IMG/VR virus record: IMGVR_UViG_3300010354_016665
Coordinates: 1 to 32,179 of that record
Origin: a virus
Strand: one strand, 5' to 3'
DNA length: 32,179 bases
A program made the position numbers and the translations under genes. Position 1 is the stretch's first letter. Each line of letters begins with the position of its first letter. A model generated the notes under the pieces. That model was not told where the DNA came from and ran no database searches. It saw only the letters and a list, made by a program, of their open reading frames with translations. Below are positions 20,911-30,152 of the stretch, in pieces.

Positions 20911-21309
20911 ATGGCAATCCCGAGCGCGACCCTTGCCAACTACGCCCCCTGGGGCAATGCCCAACTGGCGTTCCAGCTCGCCACGGGTGCCACCTCGACC
21001 GATCCCACCACGGGCAACACCGTGCAGGGCTCGCAAGTGGTGGAGTATCTGGCCGCGCTCACGATGGAAACACCCAACTGGACCGGCAAAGCGGGGGCGG
21101 ATGAAACCGTCTACCAATGCCGAGGGCGCCTTCTATCCCCTGCCGTGCTGGACAGCCGGATCACCAACGGCTCACAAGCCAATGCGGTGATCAACGGCTA
21201 CAAAGGCCGCTTTGAGCTGATCTTTGACCTTGCGATGGATGCTTTTCATCGCAACGATCTGCGCCAAAGCATTCAGGGCACATTCCGTGTGATTGGAGGT
21301 GGCATCTGA
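20911..21309 (+). CDS. Neck-region protein, unknown family
   Basis: 132 residues, two bases after the previous stop (TGACCATG). Beta-rich in its second half (Y-K-G-R-F-E-L-I-F-D-L-A, G-T-F-R-V-I-G-G-G-I). It sits where a head-closure or stopper protein is expected in siphoviruses, between the DUF4054-like adaptor and the HK97 gp10-like protein. I infer a neck role from position only. Its stop overlaps the next start (21309). Confidence 0.55.
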   Translation: MAIPSATLANYAPWGNAQLAFQLATGATSTDPTTGNTVQGSQVVEYLAALTMETPNWTGKAGADETVYQCRGRLLSPAVLDSRITNGSQANAVINGYKGRFELIFDLAMDAFHRNDLRQSIQGTFRVIGGGI

Positions 21310-21683
21310 TGGCCCGCCCTCAACGCAAACTCAGCCAGCAACTCGAGAGCGCCACCGCAGCCGCGGTGCAACAGCTCTCCACCTGGCTGGACATGCGCTT
21401 CACCCAGGAGATCTCCGAGGTGAAGTGGCCCTACCCCACCCCACCGAAGGTGCGGGACATCGTGGACACCGGCCGACTCCGCGCCAGCCAGACACGCGCC
21501 GTCGCCCCAGACGGCAGCGTGACCTTCACCTGGCCGGTGGAGTACGCCACCCAGGTCCACGAGGGCGGCGTCAGCCTCGAGGGGCAACGCTTCCCGGGCC
21601 GTCCCTGGACCAAGGCTCCTCTCGAGGAGGCCCCCGCCAAGTTCGGCCAGTTCCTGCGAGCACAGCTGGAGGAGGGCCGATGA
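21309..21683 (+). CDS. HK97 gp10-like neck/tail completion protein
   Basis: 124 residues. An N-terminal helix with A-A-A-V-Q-Q-L-S-T-W-L-D-M is followed by D-T-G-R-L-R-A-S and then V-E-Y-A-T-Q-V-H-E-G-G-V. The last is the hallmark of the HK97 gp10 family, with R-P-W-T-K-A-P-L-E-E-A after it. These proteins help join or finish the tail. It overlaps the previous gene by one base (end 21309) and the next gene as ATGA. Confidence 0.78.
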   Translation: MARPQRKLSQQLESATAAAVQQLSTWLDMRFTQEISEVKWPYPTPPKVRDIVDTGRLRASQTRAVAPDGSVTFTWPVEYATQVHEGGVSLEGQRFPGRPWTKAPLEEAPAKFGQFLRAQLEEGR

Positions 21684-22153
21684 CACTCACCGCCTACCCA
21701 CCGGTCACGCTGCTGCGGCGCACGATCGAGCGTCACATCCTCAACCTCTATGAGGCTGACGGCACCACCCTGCGGGCCCAGGCCCAATGGCCGGGGTTCT
21801 ACACCCTTCCGACCGGTGCCCGCATCCCCGCGGTCTATGTGGTCGGTGCCTCCATGGTGCCCGCGGCCTGGAAGGTGACTGGGATCGAATGCACCCTCGA
21901 GGATGTCCCTCAGGAGATCGAAAGCCCCGGCTCCTCCAGCGGCCTGGTGCAGTTCGAGCGCTGGGGCCTGCGCTTCACCAACTACGGCACCACCGAGGGC
22001 ACGGTGATGCCCACCTCGATGCTGGACATCCGGCGTCGCCTGGCCCGGGCCTTCCCCCGAGACCGGGTCACCTACATGCCCCGTACGGAGTCGACCTACG
22101 AGGCAATCACGGCTCAGATCAGCGGAGCCATCTTGAACCCCCCAATCCCCTAA
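21680..22153 (+). CDS. Tail terminator-like protein
   Basis: 157 residues from ATG 21680 (ATGA overlap). It contains R-I-P-A-V-Y-V-V-G-A-S-M-V-P, T-G-I-E-C-T-L-E-D-V-P, a F-E-R-W-G-L-R-F-T-N-Y strand and a helical L-D-I-R-R-R-L-A-R-A-F. Position directly before the tail tube gene is where the tail terminator (lambda U-like) is normally encoded. The function is inferred from order and size, not from a signature motif. Confidence 0.6.
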   Translation: MTLTAYPPVTLLRRTIERHILNLYEADGTTLRAQAQWPGFYTLPTGARIPAVYVVGASMVPAAWKVTGIECTLEDVPQEIESPGSSSGLVQFERWGLRFTNYGTTEGTVMPTSMLDIRRRLARAFPRDRVTYMPRTESTYEAITAQISGAILNPPIP

Positions 22154-22165
22154 GGAGTCACCACC

Positions 22166-23173
22166 ATGGCCGACTACGCCATCGGGCTCTCGTTCCACAA
22201 GGCGCACCGCACCCTGGTTCGTGCCGTGGAACTGTCCGCCCCCCGCCGCTACTTCGCCACCCGCGGCAGCGACGGCTTCGTCACGCTCCCCACCCTCGAT
22301 GCCGGGCAGTCTTACGTGGAACTGCAGGCCATCACCCAGAGCAACTTCCAGATCAACGACAACGACCAGGAGTTCCGCATCCTGGGCGATGACGGTTGGG
22401 CCGACAGCCTGATCACCGGATCCCGGGTGCAGGCGTCCAACACCGCCTACTTCATGAAGAACACCGAGATCAATAGCAGCGGTGTCCCCTTCTATCGTGG
22501 TAACTACGATGAGGGCTTTGCCCTGATCGAGAAATGCCGCTACAACAAAGACTTCGAGATCTACGTTGAGTTCCTCAAAGAGCTCGGCCAGCTCGAAGGC
22601 AACAGCGGTGACTGGGTCTACGACTTCACCGGCTTCAACTGCGTTCTCATGAACTTCAATGAGGGCAAGTCTGCCGAGGGGTTGACTGAAGTCACCTTCG
22701 ACATGATGTCCCGAGGACGGCCCGTCTTCGGCCGCTACAACGCAGGTTCCAGCCCTCTCAGCTTCGGAGGCATCCAATCCGGCCTGCTGCCGATCAACAG
22801 CGGTTCCCGCTGGGCCACGGTGGTTCCCGCCGACAATGCCTCTGCGGTTGTCGTGGGCGATGACCTGACCGTCACCTACGTGACCACCTCAGGCGGCGCC
22901 ACACCTGTCCAGGGCCTCGCTCTCGGGGCCAGTGACGGTGGTGGCTTCCGAGTTGAACTGGCCTCCTCGGGTGCGGTTGTGCCGGCCGCTGTGAGCCTGG
23001 CTTCCAACGTGGTGACCATCAACCCCGCTGCCAACCTGGCTGCCGGCACGATCTACCGTCTCCGCGTCTCCGATGGCGCCGTGACCCAGATCGTGGACGG
23101 CACCGGCGCCTACTCGGCCTCGGGTGTGCGCCGTCCCCTGGGAGGCTTCACCACCACCTTCCGGACGGCCTGA
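22166..23173 (+). CDS. Major tail tube protein with C-terminal Ig-like domain
   Basis: 335 residues with a strong AAGGAG site 11 bases before the ATG. Residues 1-205 fit a phage tail tube protein: V-T-L-P-T-L-D-A-G, F-Q-I-N-D-N-D-Q-E-F-R-I-L-G-D-D-G-W-A-D-S, Y-F-M-K-N-T-E, Y-R-G-N-Y-D-E-G-F. Residues about 214-300 form a separate beta domain (A-T-V-V-P-A-D-N-A, then V-S-L-A-S-N-V-V-T-I-N-P-A-A-N-L-A-A-G-T-I-Y-R-L) in the SbsA/Big_5 bacterial Ig-like style. Such domains decorate the outside of tail tubes and may touch cell-surface sugars. A terminator directly follows, consistent with a highly expressed structural gene. Confidence 0.82.
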   Translation: MADYAIGLSFHKAHRTLVRAVELSAPRRYFATRGSDGFVTLPTLDAGQSYVELQAITQSNFQINDNDQEFRILGDDGWADSLITGSRVQASNTAYFMKNTEINSSGVPFYRGNYDEGFALIEKCRYNKDFEIYVEFLKELGQLEGNSGDWVYDFTGFNCVLMNFNEGKSAEGLTEVTFDMMSRGRPVFGRYNAGSSPLSFGGIQSGLLPINSGSRWATVVPADNASAVVVGDDLTVTYVTTSGGATPVQGLALGASDGGGFRVELASSGAVVPAAVSLASNVVTINPAANLAAGTIYRLRVSDGAVTQIVDGTGAYSASGVRRPLGGFTTTFRTA

Positions 23174-23203
23174 TTTTCCTAGCCTGCAACTGAAGAGCAA
23201 CCC

Positions 23204-23227
23204 AGCCCCGCCCCGCGGGGCTTTTTT
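23204..23227 (+). terminator. Rho-independent terminator after the tail tube gene
   Basis: AGCCCCG-CCCCG-CGGGGCT is a perfect 7-bp GC-rich stem followed by six T (23222-23227). It lies 31 bases after the tail tube stop and seven bases before the next start, so it probably lowers expression of the tail genes relative to the head and tube genes. Confidence 0.92.
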
Positions 23228-23233
23228 GTAAGT

Positions 23234-23497
23234 ATGCCCCTCGAGCACGATCTCCTCACCGACCCCTTCCAGTCGGTCTACGCGGTGAACTGTCGAATAG
23301 AAGGCGACGCCCTTCACTGCGGCGCCCTCTACGTCGAACCCCAGAACCCCTTCCAGCTTATACGCTTATCGGATAACAGCGCTAGCCTGGATGTTGAGCT
23401 CCCAGACGACCTAGTCAATCAGTCAACCCTGAAAAAAGGCTGGGACGTCAAACTACACATTGCTTCCATCCATGAGCAAGTACAGCATTCTGTTTGA
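23234..23497 (+). CDS. Small tail-region protein, unknown
   Basis: 87 residues starting seven bases after the terminator T-run, with no clear ribosome site. It reads as a compact beta protein (V-Y-A-V-N-C-R-I-E, L-H-C-G-A-L-Y-V-E-P, L-I-R-L-S-D-N, W-D-V-K-L-H-I-A-S-I). It overlaps the tail chaperone gene by 26 bases. The second half has lower GC than the first, marking the edge of an AT-richer patch that runs to about 24000. No family recognised. Confidence 0.6.
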   Translation: MPLEHDLLTDPFQSVYAVNCRIEGDALHCGALYVEPQNPFQLIRLSDNSASLDVELPDDLVNQSTLKKGWDVKLHIASIHEQVQHSV

Positions 23498-24005
23498 AGC
23501 AGAAAAGTTTCACACTATCGGCCCTTTCCGCTTCCCCATTTTCGAGGATCTGACTCCAGGCGAAAGCCGGCAGATGGAGGCAATTAACAAGAAGCAGTCA
23601 AAGAATACATATAAGTCAATGAAGCTGGCTCAAAAAATCGCTAGGGACAATAAGCTAAAGATCAAGGACGCACTTGACGTTCTTAGCAACATTGCGATGG
23701 AGGAGAATCAAGAGTATCTCTTCAAATACGCAGATGACGTAGAAGAACTTACGAATGATGCGTTGAGCGAACTTGAGATGAAGGTTGAATATGTAACGAT
23801 CTTCATGCGCTACCGTGGCCAAGTAAAGCTACCACCGTCAGATAGCTGGGAAGCTACAAGCGACTGGACACACGAAGATACAGACGCACTCACCAGCAAG
23901 CGTCTCAATCAAATCTTTCAGTTAATCAAATGGGAACGTGATGGTTGGCCAACGGACGAAGAGGGAAAAGAGGAAGCGATCACAGTGACAGCAGTGACGA
24001 CCTAA
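23472..24005 (+). CDS. Tail assembly chaperone, short form (gpG-like)
   Basis: 177 residues from ATG 23472; a TTG four codons earlier is less likely. The protein is charged and helical, with F-R-F-P-I-F-E-D-L-T-P-G-E-S near the start and F-Q-L-I-K-W-E-R-D-G-W near the end. It lies between the tail tube and tape measure genes, the universal place for the two-frame tail chaperone pair (lambda G/GT). These proteins coat the tape measure while the tube grows and are absent from the finished tail. GGGAAAA near its 3' end offers a -1 frameshift to the longer form. The stop is at 24003-24005. Confidence 0.85.
   Translation: MSKYSILFEAEKFHTIGPFRFPIFEDLTPGESRQMEAINKKQSKNTYKSMKLAQKIARDNKLKIKDALDVLSNIAMEENQEYLFKYADDVEELTNDALSELEMKVEYVTIFMRYRGQVKLPPSDSWEATSDWTHEDTDALTSKRLNQIFQLIKWERDGWPTDEEGKEEAITVTAVTT
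23963..23969 (+). other. -1 programmed frameshift site GGGAAAA
   Basis: In the chaperone frame the bases read G-GGA-AAA, the canonical X-XXY-YYZ heptamer. A -1 slip re-pairs as GGG-AAA and continues into the frame open to 24460. Lambda G/GT uses the closely related GGGAAAG. I saw no strong downstream stem. Confidence 0.88.
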
Positions 24006-24460
24006 ATGCTGACGAGATTATCCAACAATGTGAGCGGGTACTGCGCACACCTTTAACGAACTGGGAGCGCATTTACATGCGAGTGCGCTCTTCCCCCTTA
24101 GGGGCAGACTTCCCCCGAGAGCGTTTTCTCCGCACACCAATCCGCGTGATTCTCGAGACCATCGAGTTTCTTGACAACGAGGAGAAGCGGCACTTCAACC
24201 TGATCTCATCCACCACAGCCAAGCTCTGTGTCCAGCTGGTGTGGACGGCCTACGGCTTTGCTGGCGGGAAGGGGCCCAAGCCTCAAGTCGAGCTCAAGGA
24301 CTTCCTGCCCTTCCCGGATTGGAGGCCCCCCGAGGACGGTCAAGAGGCTGGCCCATCCCCAACCACGCGAGCAATGCTGTCCCGCCTCCTCCGAGAACGT
24401 CGGATCCCCATGCCCATCTACACCGAGTTGATTTCTCCCCCCGAGATTTCCGTAGACTGA
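23969..24460 (+). CDS. Frameshift extension of the tail chaperone (gpGT-like T part)
   Basis: This frame is -1 relative to the chaperone and lacks a sensible start; it is best read as the extension made after slippage at 23963-23969. The fusion would be about 329 residues: 166 from the first frame, then about 163 beginning R-G-S-D-H-S-D-S-S-D-D, an acidic linker. The T part contains N-W-E-R-I-Y-M-R-V-R-S-S-P-L-G-A-D-F-P, I-L-E-T-I-E-F-L and L-V-W-T-A-Y-G-F-A. The T part normally binds tail tube subunits while the G part binds tape measure. It ends 18 bases before the tape measure gene. Confidence 0.85.
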   Translation, partial: RGSDHSDSSDDLNADEIIQQCERVLRTPLTNWERIYMRVRSSPLGADFPRERFLRTPIRVILETIEFLDNEEKRHFNLISSTTAKLCVQLVWTAYGFAGGKGPKPQVELKDFLPFPDWRPPEDGQEAGPSPTTRAMLSRLLRERRIPMPIYTELISPPEISVD

Positions 24461-24462
24461 TA

Positions 24463-24470
24463 AAAGGAGG
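24463..24470 (+). promoter_or_regulatory. Strong Shine-Dalgarno for the tape measure gene
   Basis: AAAGGAGG lies eight bases before the ATG at 24479-24481, one of the best ribosome sites in the window. It fixes the tape measure start. Confidence 0.85.
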
Positions 24471-24478
24471 ACTTCAAC

Positions 24479-27400
24479 ATGGCCGACTACGTTGTAAGAG
24501 TAGAAGCTTCAACTGAGGAGGCCGAGAAGAAGTTAAAACGTGTTGACGAGCGCGTTGTCAAACTCGACAAAGGCGCAACTGTTGATATTCGTCTGCCCTC
24601 GGCCGAGCAAACACTTAGCACTCTGGGCAAAATCGCTAGTGCGACCGCTGAGGTAGGCAAGCAAGCTTTAGCAATCAGCCGGGCAGCTAATATAGGCCCT
24701 GGGGCGGTTATCAACGATCTCGAGGAGCTCTTCGGGATTGTTAGTAGTGGTGCAAAAAAAGGTGTATCAGCACTCGAGCTTCTTAAGCGCTCTACACCAC
24801 AAAATATCCTAGGTAGCTCATTCCAAGTTGCGTCAGACCAAGCTGCAGCACTAGCTCAACGTATTTCCAATATAGGCTACGAGATTTTCGGTGTAACGCA
24901 ATCCGTCAGCCTTCTGCGCCAAGCCTTTGGCGGGATGTTCGATGAGACCATCGGGCGAGAAATCCGCCTGCAAGAGGCTCTGCTTCGCACCCGGACCACC
25001 TTGGCTTCCACGGCCGACGTGGCGATCGATGGAAAGCGCATCACCGACCCTTTCAAGGCGTTGGTCGCCCTCGAGGGCCCGATTGACCAGACCCTGAAGA
25101 ACATCCGCCGTCGCTCCCTCGACATTGCCGGCACCACCTCCGAGGCCATCGTGCAGGTCTTCGGCGTCGTTGCCTCGCAGGTGGGCGCCTTTGGTGGCGA
25201 CCTCAAGGATGCCGAGGACTTGGCCATCACCTTTGCCGGCGCCCTCGGGACAATCGGCATGGCCGACCCGATGCTGGCCACCCAGGAGATCCGCTCCATC
25301 CTGACCGGCAACATCGACCAGAACTCGGTGCTGGCCCGCAGCCTCGGCCTCACCAACGACCAGATCCAGAAGGCGAAGACCTCCACCGAGGGCTTAGTTG
25401 CGTTCTTGATGCGCAGACTACAAGCTTTCACCGTAGGTCAAAAAATTGCAGCCCAGGGCTTTGCTGGTATTACAAGTAACATTCAAGAGGTTAAAGAAGA
25501 AGCGCTGCGCTCTTTAGGTAAACCGTTACTGCAGCCATTACTTGACAGTCTTACAGACGTCTACGAGCGCCTCCAACTTGTTTTTGATCAAATCCTCAGC
25601 ATTGCTGACGGACTTGGTCGCATAGCGTCCGTCAGCTTCAGCGGAATAGTCAGTGGCATCAAGGCTGCACCGGTGCTGCAGGGGCTTGACACAAGAGCAC
25701 AGATTCAGATATTCGACGAGATTGACCAAAAAATAGCAAATGCTGCAGTAGCAGTGCAGAATCAAGTAGATATTATACGCCCCTTGATCTCTTCACTAGC
25801 AAACGAAGCTATAACAGCAGTTGCACTTATCAGCGATGGTTTAGGGGCCCTTTTAAGGGGTTTTGCAGCTTTTAAGTGGGAGCAACTAAAGATTCTTGCA
25901 ATCTCTATTAACAATATAGGCCGGATTCTAAATGCTACTATTATCCCTGCTCTTAACTCGATTCTAAAGCTATACGGACAACTACTTAGCAATAATGTTG
26001 TTCAATACATAGCACAAGTAGGAACAACAATGAAACTACTTGAATCAGTCGGCATTATGCCTGTAGTACGAGTTATAGGCTTTATATGGTTCGCGCTTTT
26101 GGAATCGGTAAAAACTTTTGTAGGATGGGTTAAAACAGTAATCAACTTAGTCAAGAGAGCTGTAGTAGCGATAAGAGACACAATAGCCAACAGTATTCAA
26201 GGCATAAGTCAAGGTATTGAAAGTCTCGGAAAGGCAGTGATCGGCAAAGTCACGTTTATCATAACTTCTGTGGTCATTTTAGTAGGACGCGCTATCAGTA
26301 GCTTAGGTCAGTTACTAATAAACTTCGCTTTAGTAGTTCAGAGTCAGGGTCCACAATACAATGCATTAGCTACAAAGATAGCAGACATAGGAAGAGCATT
26401 TACAAACATCAATGCAGCAGCACAAAGCGCTGTCAGACAGGTACAAACGGCGGCTCAACAAATGAGTGGGGGGCTGAATCAGGTAAAAGACGCGGGTATC
26501 AGGGCTAGTCAGTCAGTGAGAACTGTAGGTGCGACTATAGCAGCAGGTCTTACAAGCCTTGCAGGCGTAGTAGGGAAAAGGATAACACAAATGATAGGAG
26601 GCCTCATAGTATTCCAAGCGAAAATGCTAGGACTTCAGATATTAGTAGGCTTTTTAATAGATACAGCATCTCGTCTTATGCGGAATTTAGGAGAACCCAA
26701 TGAAAAGCTACGGGCAGCACAAGCACTAGACAGATTGACAACGTCTTACAAGAATTTAGGTGATAGCGCATCAGCAGCTGCGCGGGCACTTAAAAGTTTA
26801 GATGTTATACGCTTAAATGAACGTGCAGAAAGCTTAGACAAGAGGATTCAAGAAGAAGCCGATGCTTACTTAGCTGCACAGAAAAAGCTAAGTGAAGGAC
26901 AAAGATATATTAAGCGACTACAAGAAACTGAGACCTATGGCAATGTTAAGCCAGTTGGGATAGGTAGTGGCCCCCAAGACTCAGTCTTAGCAGAAGCACG
27001 AAAACAGATTAAGCAATATGAAGCTTTGACAGAAGAACGCGATCGTATTCGCAAGTACTTTGAAGAGCAAGAGAGTAGTGAGCAAAGAAAGCAAGACGTC
27101 CAAATCCTTGCCCGAGAACGTAAGGACATCGAAACCGCCATCGGCGAGTACCGCAAGGAGATCGAAAAAGACCTCCGAGATGAGCGCTTCAGAACCGCGC
27201 AAGAGCTGGCCAAACTCGAACAAAGCCTGGTCGAAGAACGCCGCCGGGTTGAACGCGCCGAGCTCGACCGGCAGCTGGCCCGCCAGAGCGAAGGCCTGAC
27301 CGGCGTCCAAGCCAGCCTCGCCCAGATCCTCGGCGACTACGAGCGCGGCCTGTTTGACGCGCAAACTGAAGCGCAGCGCAAGCAGTTTGAAGCCGTGCAG

Positions 27401-30151
27401 GCTCGGGAAAACTTAGAGAAGTCAGTAGCAGACTACAAACTTAAGCTCGAAGAGCAGACAGAACGCATGCGCAAGCGTATGGGTGAGTTTAACCAGAAGG
27501 TAGTAGACTACGAAGCAAAACAGCGCGAACGCGCAGCCAAAAAGGTACTTGAATACACAATTAAAGCTGCCCGTGTTGCAACTACAGGCTACATCCCAGG
27601 GCCTGACGACAAGCGTAAGTTTTTAGATGCTGTAGCAGGACAGGTAGCTAGTGCCGAAAAGATCTTGTCTTACTTATATGCCGGTGGAGCCAGAGAATTA
27701 GGCGTACAACCAGGCGCAGAACCAAAACAAATAGTTGATGCTGTTCTATCTGATAGAATGTTTAAGGGCTTACAAGAATTAGAGAAGCAAGGGCTTACAT
27801 GGGAGCAAGCACTTAATGGTCTGACTAAGAGACTACTTGGTCAAAGCCGCGCTGGTACGTTCGCCATACAAGCCGCCCGCGACGATTTCGCCCTTAATCA
27901 ATGGTACAACAAGGAAGAACCAGCCCCCAAGCCCGTTACAGGATTCAAAGACTTAGCTTCCGACAACGAAAAGTTTGCGAATGAACGTCGTGCGTTAGGT
28001 CAGCAGGTTATTAGCCTGCAAGAAAAGTTGACCAATTTAATTAGTAGGAACAATATCGGAGAAAACTTTAAGAATACTAGAGAAGCACTAAGCAAAACCA
28101 GTTTGTTTACTGACTTACCTTCAATACAAGAAGCAACAGTGAGCTTGCAAGATACTGCAGCGAATCTACGGTTGCTACAACAAGCAGCTGCATCTGGCTC
28201 TAACAAAGTTGAGCTACTCACTCAAAAGCTTGATGAGTTCGATCGATCTCTCCCGAGGGCGATCCAAGGTTTTGTTGATCTGACTCCAGAATTACGAGAG
28301 GCTACAGCTGAGCAGAAAACAGTAATGAAAAAAGTCTTGACAGATTCTTTCCTTCAGAGTCTTCAAACAGGAACAGCAAAACTCACAGATGAAGCTAATT
28401 ATTTCCTACAGAAATTCCCAAAAGAAATAAGAGAGCTCTTCACCATTGCAATAGCGACAGCAATTAGGGCGCGCAGACAAATCAATGACGTTGCCCCTAT
28501 CTTAGACAAAAACGAGCGTCTAGCGACAATATCCAGAGACCTAGCAGCTTTCAATACAGAGAACCGCAACTTTGTCCGAAACGGTCAAGTTGAACTTCTC
28601 GAGGGCTTCGGTCAAGCAGCTGCTGGCGACTCACCTCTGCGTCAACGCGGCTTCGAGGCAGAAATGATCAACCTCCGTCGCACGCTGGCGTTATCCGACT
28701 CGGGCAGGCTCCAAGACCCCGAGGGCGTGAAAGCACTACAAGACATGAATGACGCGACTCGCCGCAGCAGACAAGAGCTCGGCTTGTTTGAAGAAAGTCT
28801 AAAGGGAACAACTCAACGTATCGCACTAATCAAAGATCTAGCCCAAACGATGGTAACAGGTTACCGCAATATGTTCATGAACCTCGTTCAAGGTGGTGAT
28901 ATTAAGCAAGCCTTCACCGATCTCACCGAAAGTATCCAAGAACGAGTCGTAGGCGCATTCATGGAATACGCAACACGCCCGATCATTGATCAAATGGAGA
29001 AGACTCTGTTCCAGGCTTTGCGCACTCCAACACCAGAGGAATTAGCACAAAAGCATAGAGACTTACTGATGAAAACAAACAATACAGCCATGAGTTCATT
29101 AAATGCAGCAATAACAAACCTAGATAACACCATCAAAACCACTGCTGGACCCCACACCGGCATGGGTGGACCAGCACCAAGTCATGACGGCCCCCAGCAA
29201 GGTGGTTGGAAGATCGGTGGCGAGGTCGGTCAACACCTCGCTGCACCGGTAAAAGTTCCTGTTATTAAACCCCCTGTCATCGAAACTCCAAGCATTCCGA
29301 TTGATCAACTATCACAACCCATGCCTGAGTTGCTAACCAGTGACTTCATCAACTCCCAGCAACCACTTATTGATATGTCTTCTATATTTACAGAACAGAT
29401 GCAGCTATCCAATGAATCATTCAAGCGAATCGTCTCGTCCTCGAAAGAACTACCCAACAAGTTCAATACACTTCAAAAAACTCTAGGTGGTGTCATTCAA
29501 GGCATCGCCGGTGTTGCCATGGGCCTTGCAGGAGCCCAACAAATGAGCGGCGGCGGCACCTACAACACCCTGATGGGCCTAGCCGGCATCTTCGGAGCGA
29601 TCGGCTCGATTGCGGGAGCCTTCGGCAGCTTCGCGTCACTCACATCCAGCGCCTCCGCGGGCGTCAAGGTGCCAAACGCGCCACCGCCACCGCCAGCTCC
29701 TCCCCCGCCACCGCCAGCTCCTCCCCCGCCTCCGCGCGCCACCGGCGGCCCCGTCAGCGCCCGCATGCCCTACCTCGTCGGCGAACAGGGCCCGGAGCTG
29801 TTCGTCCCCAGCGCCAGCGGGCAGATCCTCAACGCCGACCGCAGCCAGCGCCTGTTCAACCAGACCCGCGAAGCTGCCGGCGCCACGGCCTTCGCCAGCA
29901 CCCGTAACGCCGTGGCCCAGCAGCAGGCGATGGCACGCGAGAACGACGCCGGCCGCGCCCTGGCCGATGCCCTGCTGGCCCCCGCCGATCCGCTGAAGGT
30001 GGCCTTCGAGACCACCCGCATCAACTCGGTCGACTACGTCACCGCCGACCAGTTCCAGCGCGGCATGGCCCAGTCCGCCGAGCGCGGCCGATCCCTCACC
30101 CTGGCCGCCCTGAAGAACAGCGTCAAAACACGCCGGATGGTGGGGGTATGA
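24479..30151 (+). CDS. Tail tape measure protein
   Basis: 1890 residues, the longest gene. Length sets tail length: at the usual 0.15 nm per residue this predicts a tail near 280 nm, which is long for a siphovirus. The N-terminus (V-V-R-V-E-A-S-T-E-E-A-E-K-K-L-K-R-V) is typical. Several hydrophobic stretches lie between about 430 and 750 (for example V-I-G-F-I-W-F-A-L-L-E-S-V and F-I-I-T-S-V-V-I-L-V-G), probably used to cross the membrane at DNA entry. Coiled coil runs at about 840-1050. Near the end is a proline-rich run, then the common tape-measure tail motif T-G-G-P-V, P-Y-L-V-G-E-Q-G-P-E-L-F-V-P. No lysozyme or peptidase domain seen. Base composition switches sharply inside the gene. Confidence 0.93.
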   Translation: MADYVVRVEASTEEAEKKLKRVDERVVKLDKGATVDIRLPSAEQTLSTLGKIASATAEVGKQALAISRAANIGPGAVINDLEELFGIVSSGAKKGVSALELLKRSTPQNILGSSFQVASDQAAALAQRISNIGYEIFGVTQSVSLLRQAFGGMFDETIGREIRLQEALLRTRTTLASTADVAIDGKRITDPFKALVALEGPIDQTLKNIRRRSLDIAGTTSEAIVQVFGVVASQVGAFGGDLKDAEDLAITFAGALGTIGMADPMLATQEIRSILTGNIDQNSVLARSLGLTNDQIQKAKTSTEGLVAFLMRRLQAFTVGQKIAAQGFAGITSNIQEVKEEALRSLGKPLLQPLLDSLTDVYERLQLVFDQILSIADGLGRIASVSFSGIVSGIKAAPVLQGLDTRAQIQIFDEIDQKIANAAVAVQNQVDIIRPLISSLANEAITAVALISDGLGALLRGFAAFKWEQLKILAISINNIGRILNATIIPALNSILKLYGQLLSNNVVQYIAQVGTTMKLLESVGIMPVVRVIGFIWFALLESVKTFVGWVKTVINLVKRAVVAIRDTIANSIQGISQGIESLGKAVIGKVTFIITSVVILVGRAISSLGQLLINFALVVQSQGPQYNALATKIADIGRAFTNINAAAQSAVRQVQTAAQQMSGGLNQVKDAGIRASQSVRTVGATIAAGLTSLAGVVGKRITQMIGGLIVFQAKMLGLQILVGFLIDTASRLMRNLGEPNEKLRAAQALDRLTTSYKNLGDSASAAARALKSLDVIRLNERAESLDKRIQEEADAYLAAQKKLSEGQRYIKRLQETETYGNVKPVGIGSGPQDSVLAEARKQIKQYEALTEERDRIRKYFEEQESSEQRKQDVQILARERKDIETAIGEYRKEIEKDLRDERFRTAQELAKLEQSLVEERRRVERAELDRQLARQSEGLTGVQASLAQILGDYERGLFDAQTEAQRKQFEAVQARENLEKSVADYKLKLEEQTERMRKRMGEFNQKVVDYEAKQRERAAKKVLEYTIKAARVATTGYIPGPDDKRKFLDAVAGQVASAEKILSYLYAGGARELGVQPGAEPKQIVDAVLSDRMFKGLQELEKQGLTWEQALNGLTKRLLGQSRAGTFAIQAARDDFALNQWYNKEEPAPKPVTGFKDLASDNEKFANERRALGQQVISLQEKLTNLISRNNIGENFKNTREALSKTSLFTDLPSIQEATVSLQDTAANLRLLQQAAASGSNKVELLTQKLDEFDRSLPRAIQGFVDLTPELREATAEQKTVMKKVLTDSFLQSLQTGTAKLTDEANYFLQKFPKEIRELFTIAIATAIRARRQINDVAPILDKNERLATISRDLAAFNTENRNFVRNGQVELLEGFGQAAAGDSPLRQRGFEAEMINLRRTLALSDSGRLQDPEGVKALQDMNDATRRSRQELGLFEESLKGTTQRIALIKDLAQTMVTGYRNMFMNLVQGGDIKQAFTDLTESIQERVVGAFMEYATRPIIDQMEKTLFQALRTPTPEELAQKHRDLLMKTNNTAMSSLNAAITNLDNTIKTTAGPHTGMGGPAPSHDGPQQGGWKIGGEVGQHLAAPVKVPVIKPPVIETPSIPIDQLSQPMPELLTSDFINSQQPLIDMSSIFTEQMQLSNESFKRIVSSSKELPNKFNTLQKTLGGVIQGIAGVAMGLAGAQQMSGGGTYNTLMGLAGIFGAIGSIAGAFGSFASLTSSASAGVKVPNAPPPPPAPPPPPPAPPPPPRATGGPVSARMPYLVGEQGPELFVPSASGQILNADRSQRLFNQTREAAGATAFASTRNAVAQQQAMARENDAGRALADALLAPADPLKVAFETTRINSVDYVTADQFQRGMAQSAERGRSLTLAALKNSVKTRRMVGV
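29680..29737 (+). repeat. Proline-coding 21-bp repeat in the tape measure gene
   Basis: GCCAGCTCCTCCCCCGCC recurs with a 21-base period (29692 and 29713), giving P-P-P-P-P-A-P blocks. It makes a stiff polyproline rod before the C-terminal domain. Copy number may vary between relatives. Confidence 0.85.
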
Positions 30152-30152
30152 A

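Noticed and set aside
23945-24460. Independent gene starting at TTG 23945
   Set aside because: No ribosome site and a poor start; the frame and heptamer fit a -1 frameshift product much better.
24479-30151. Cyanobacterial HIP1 palindrome (GCGATCGC) as proof of host
   Set aside because: Only near-matches such as GCGATCGT (about 27040) and GCGATCGA (about 25021) were noticed; this is too little to support a host call.
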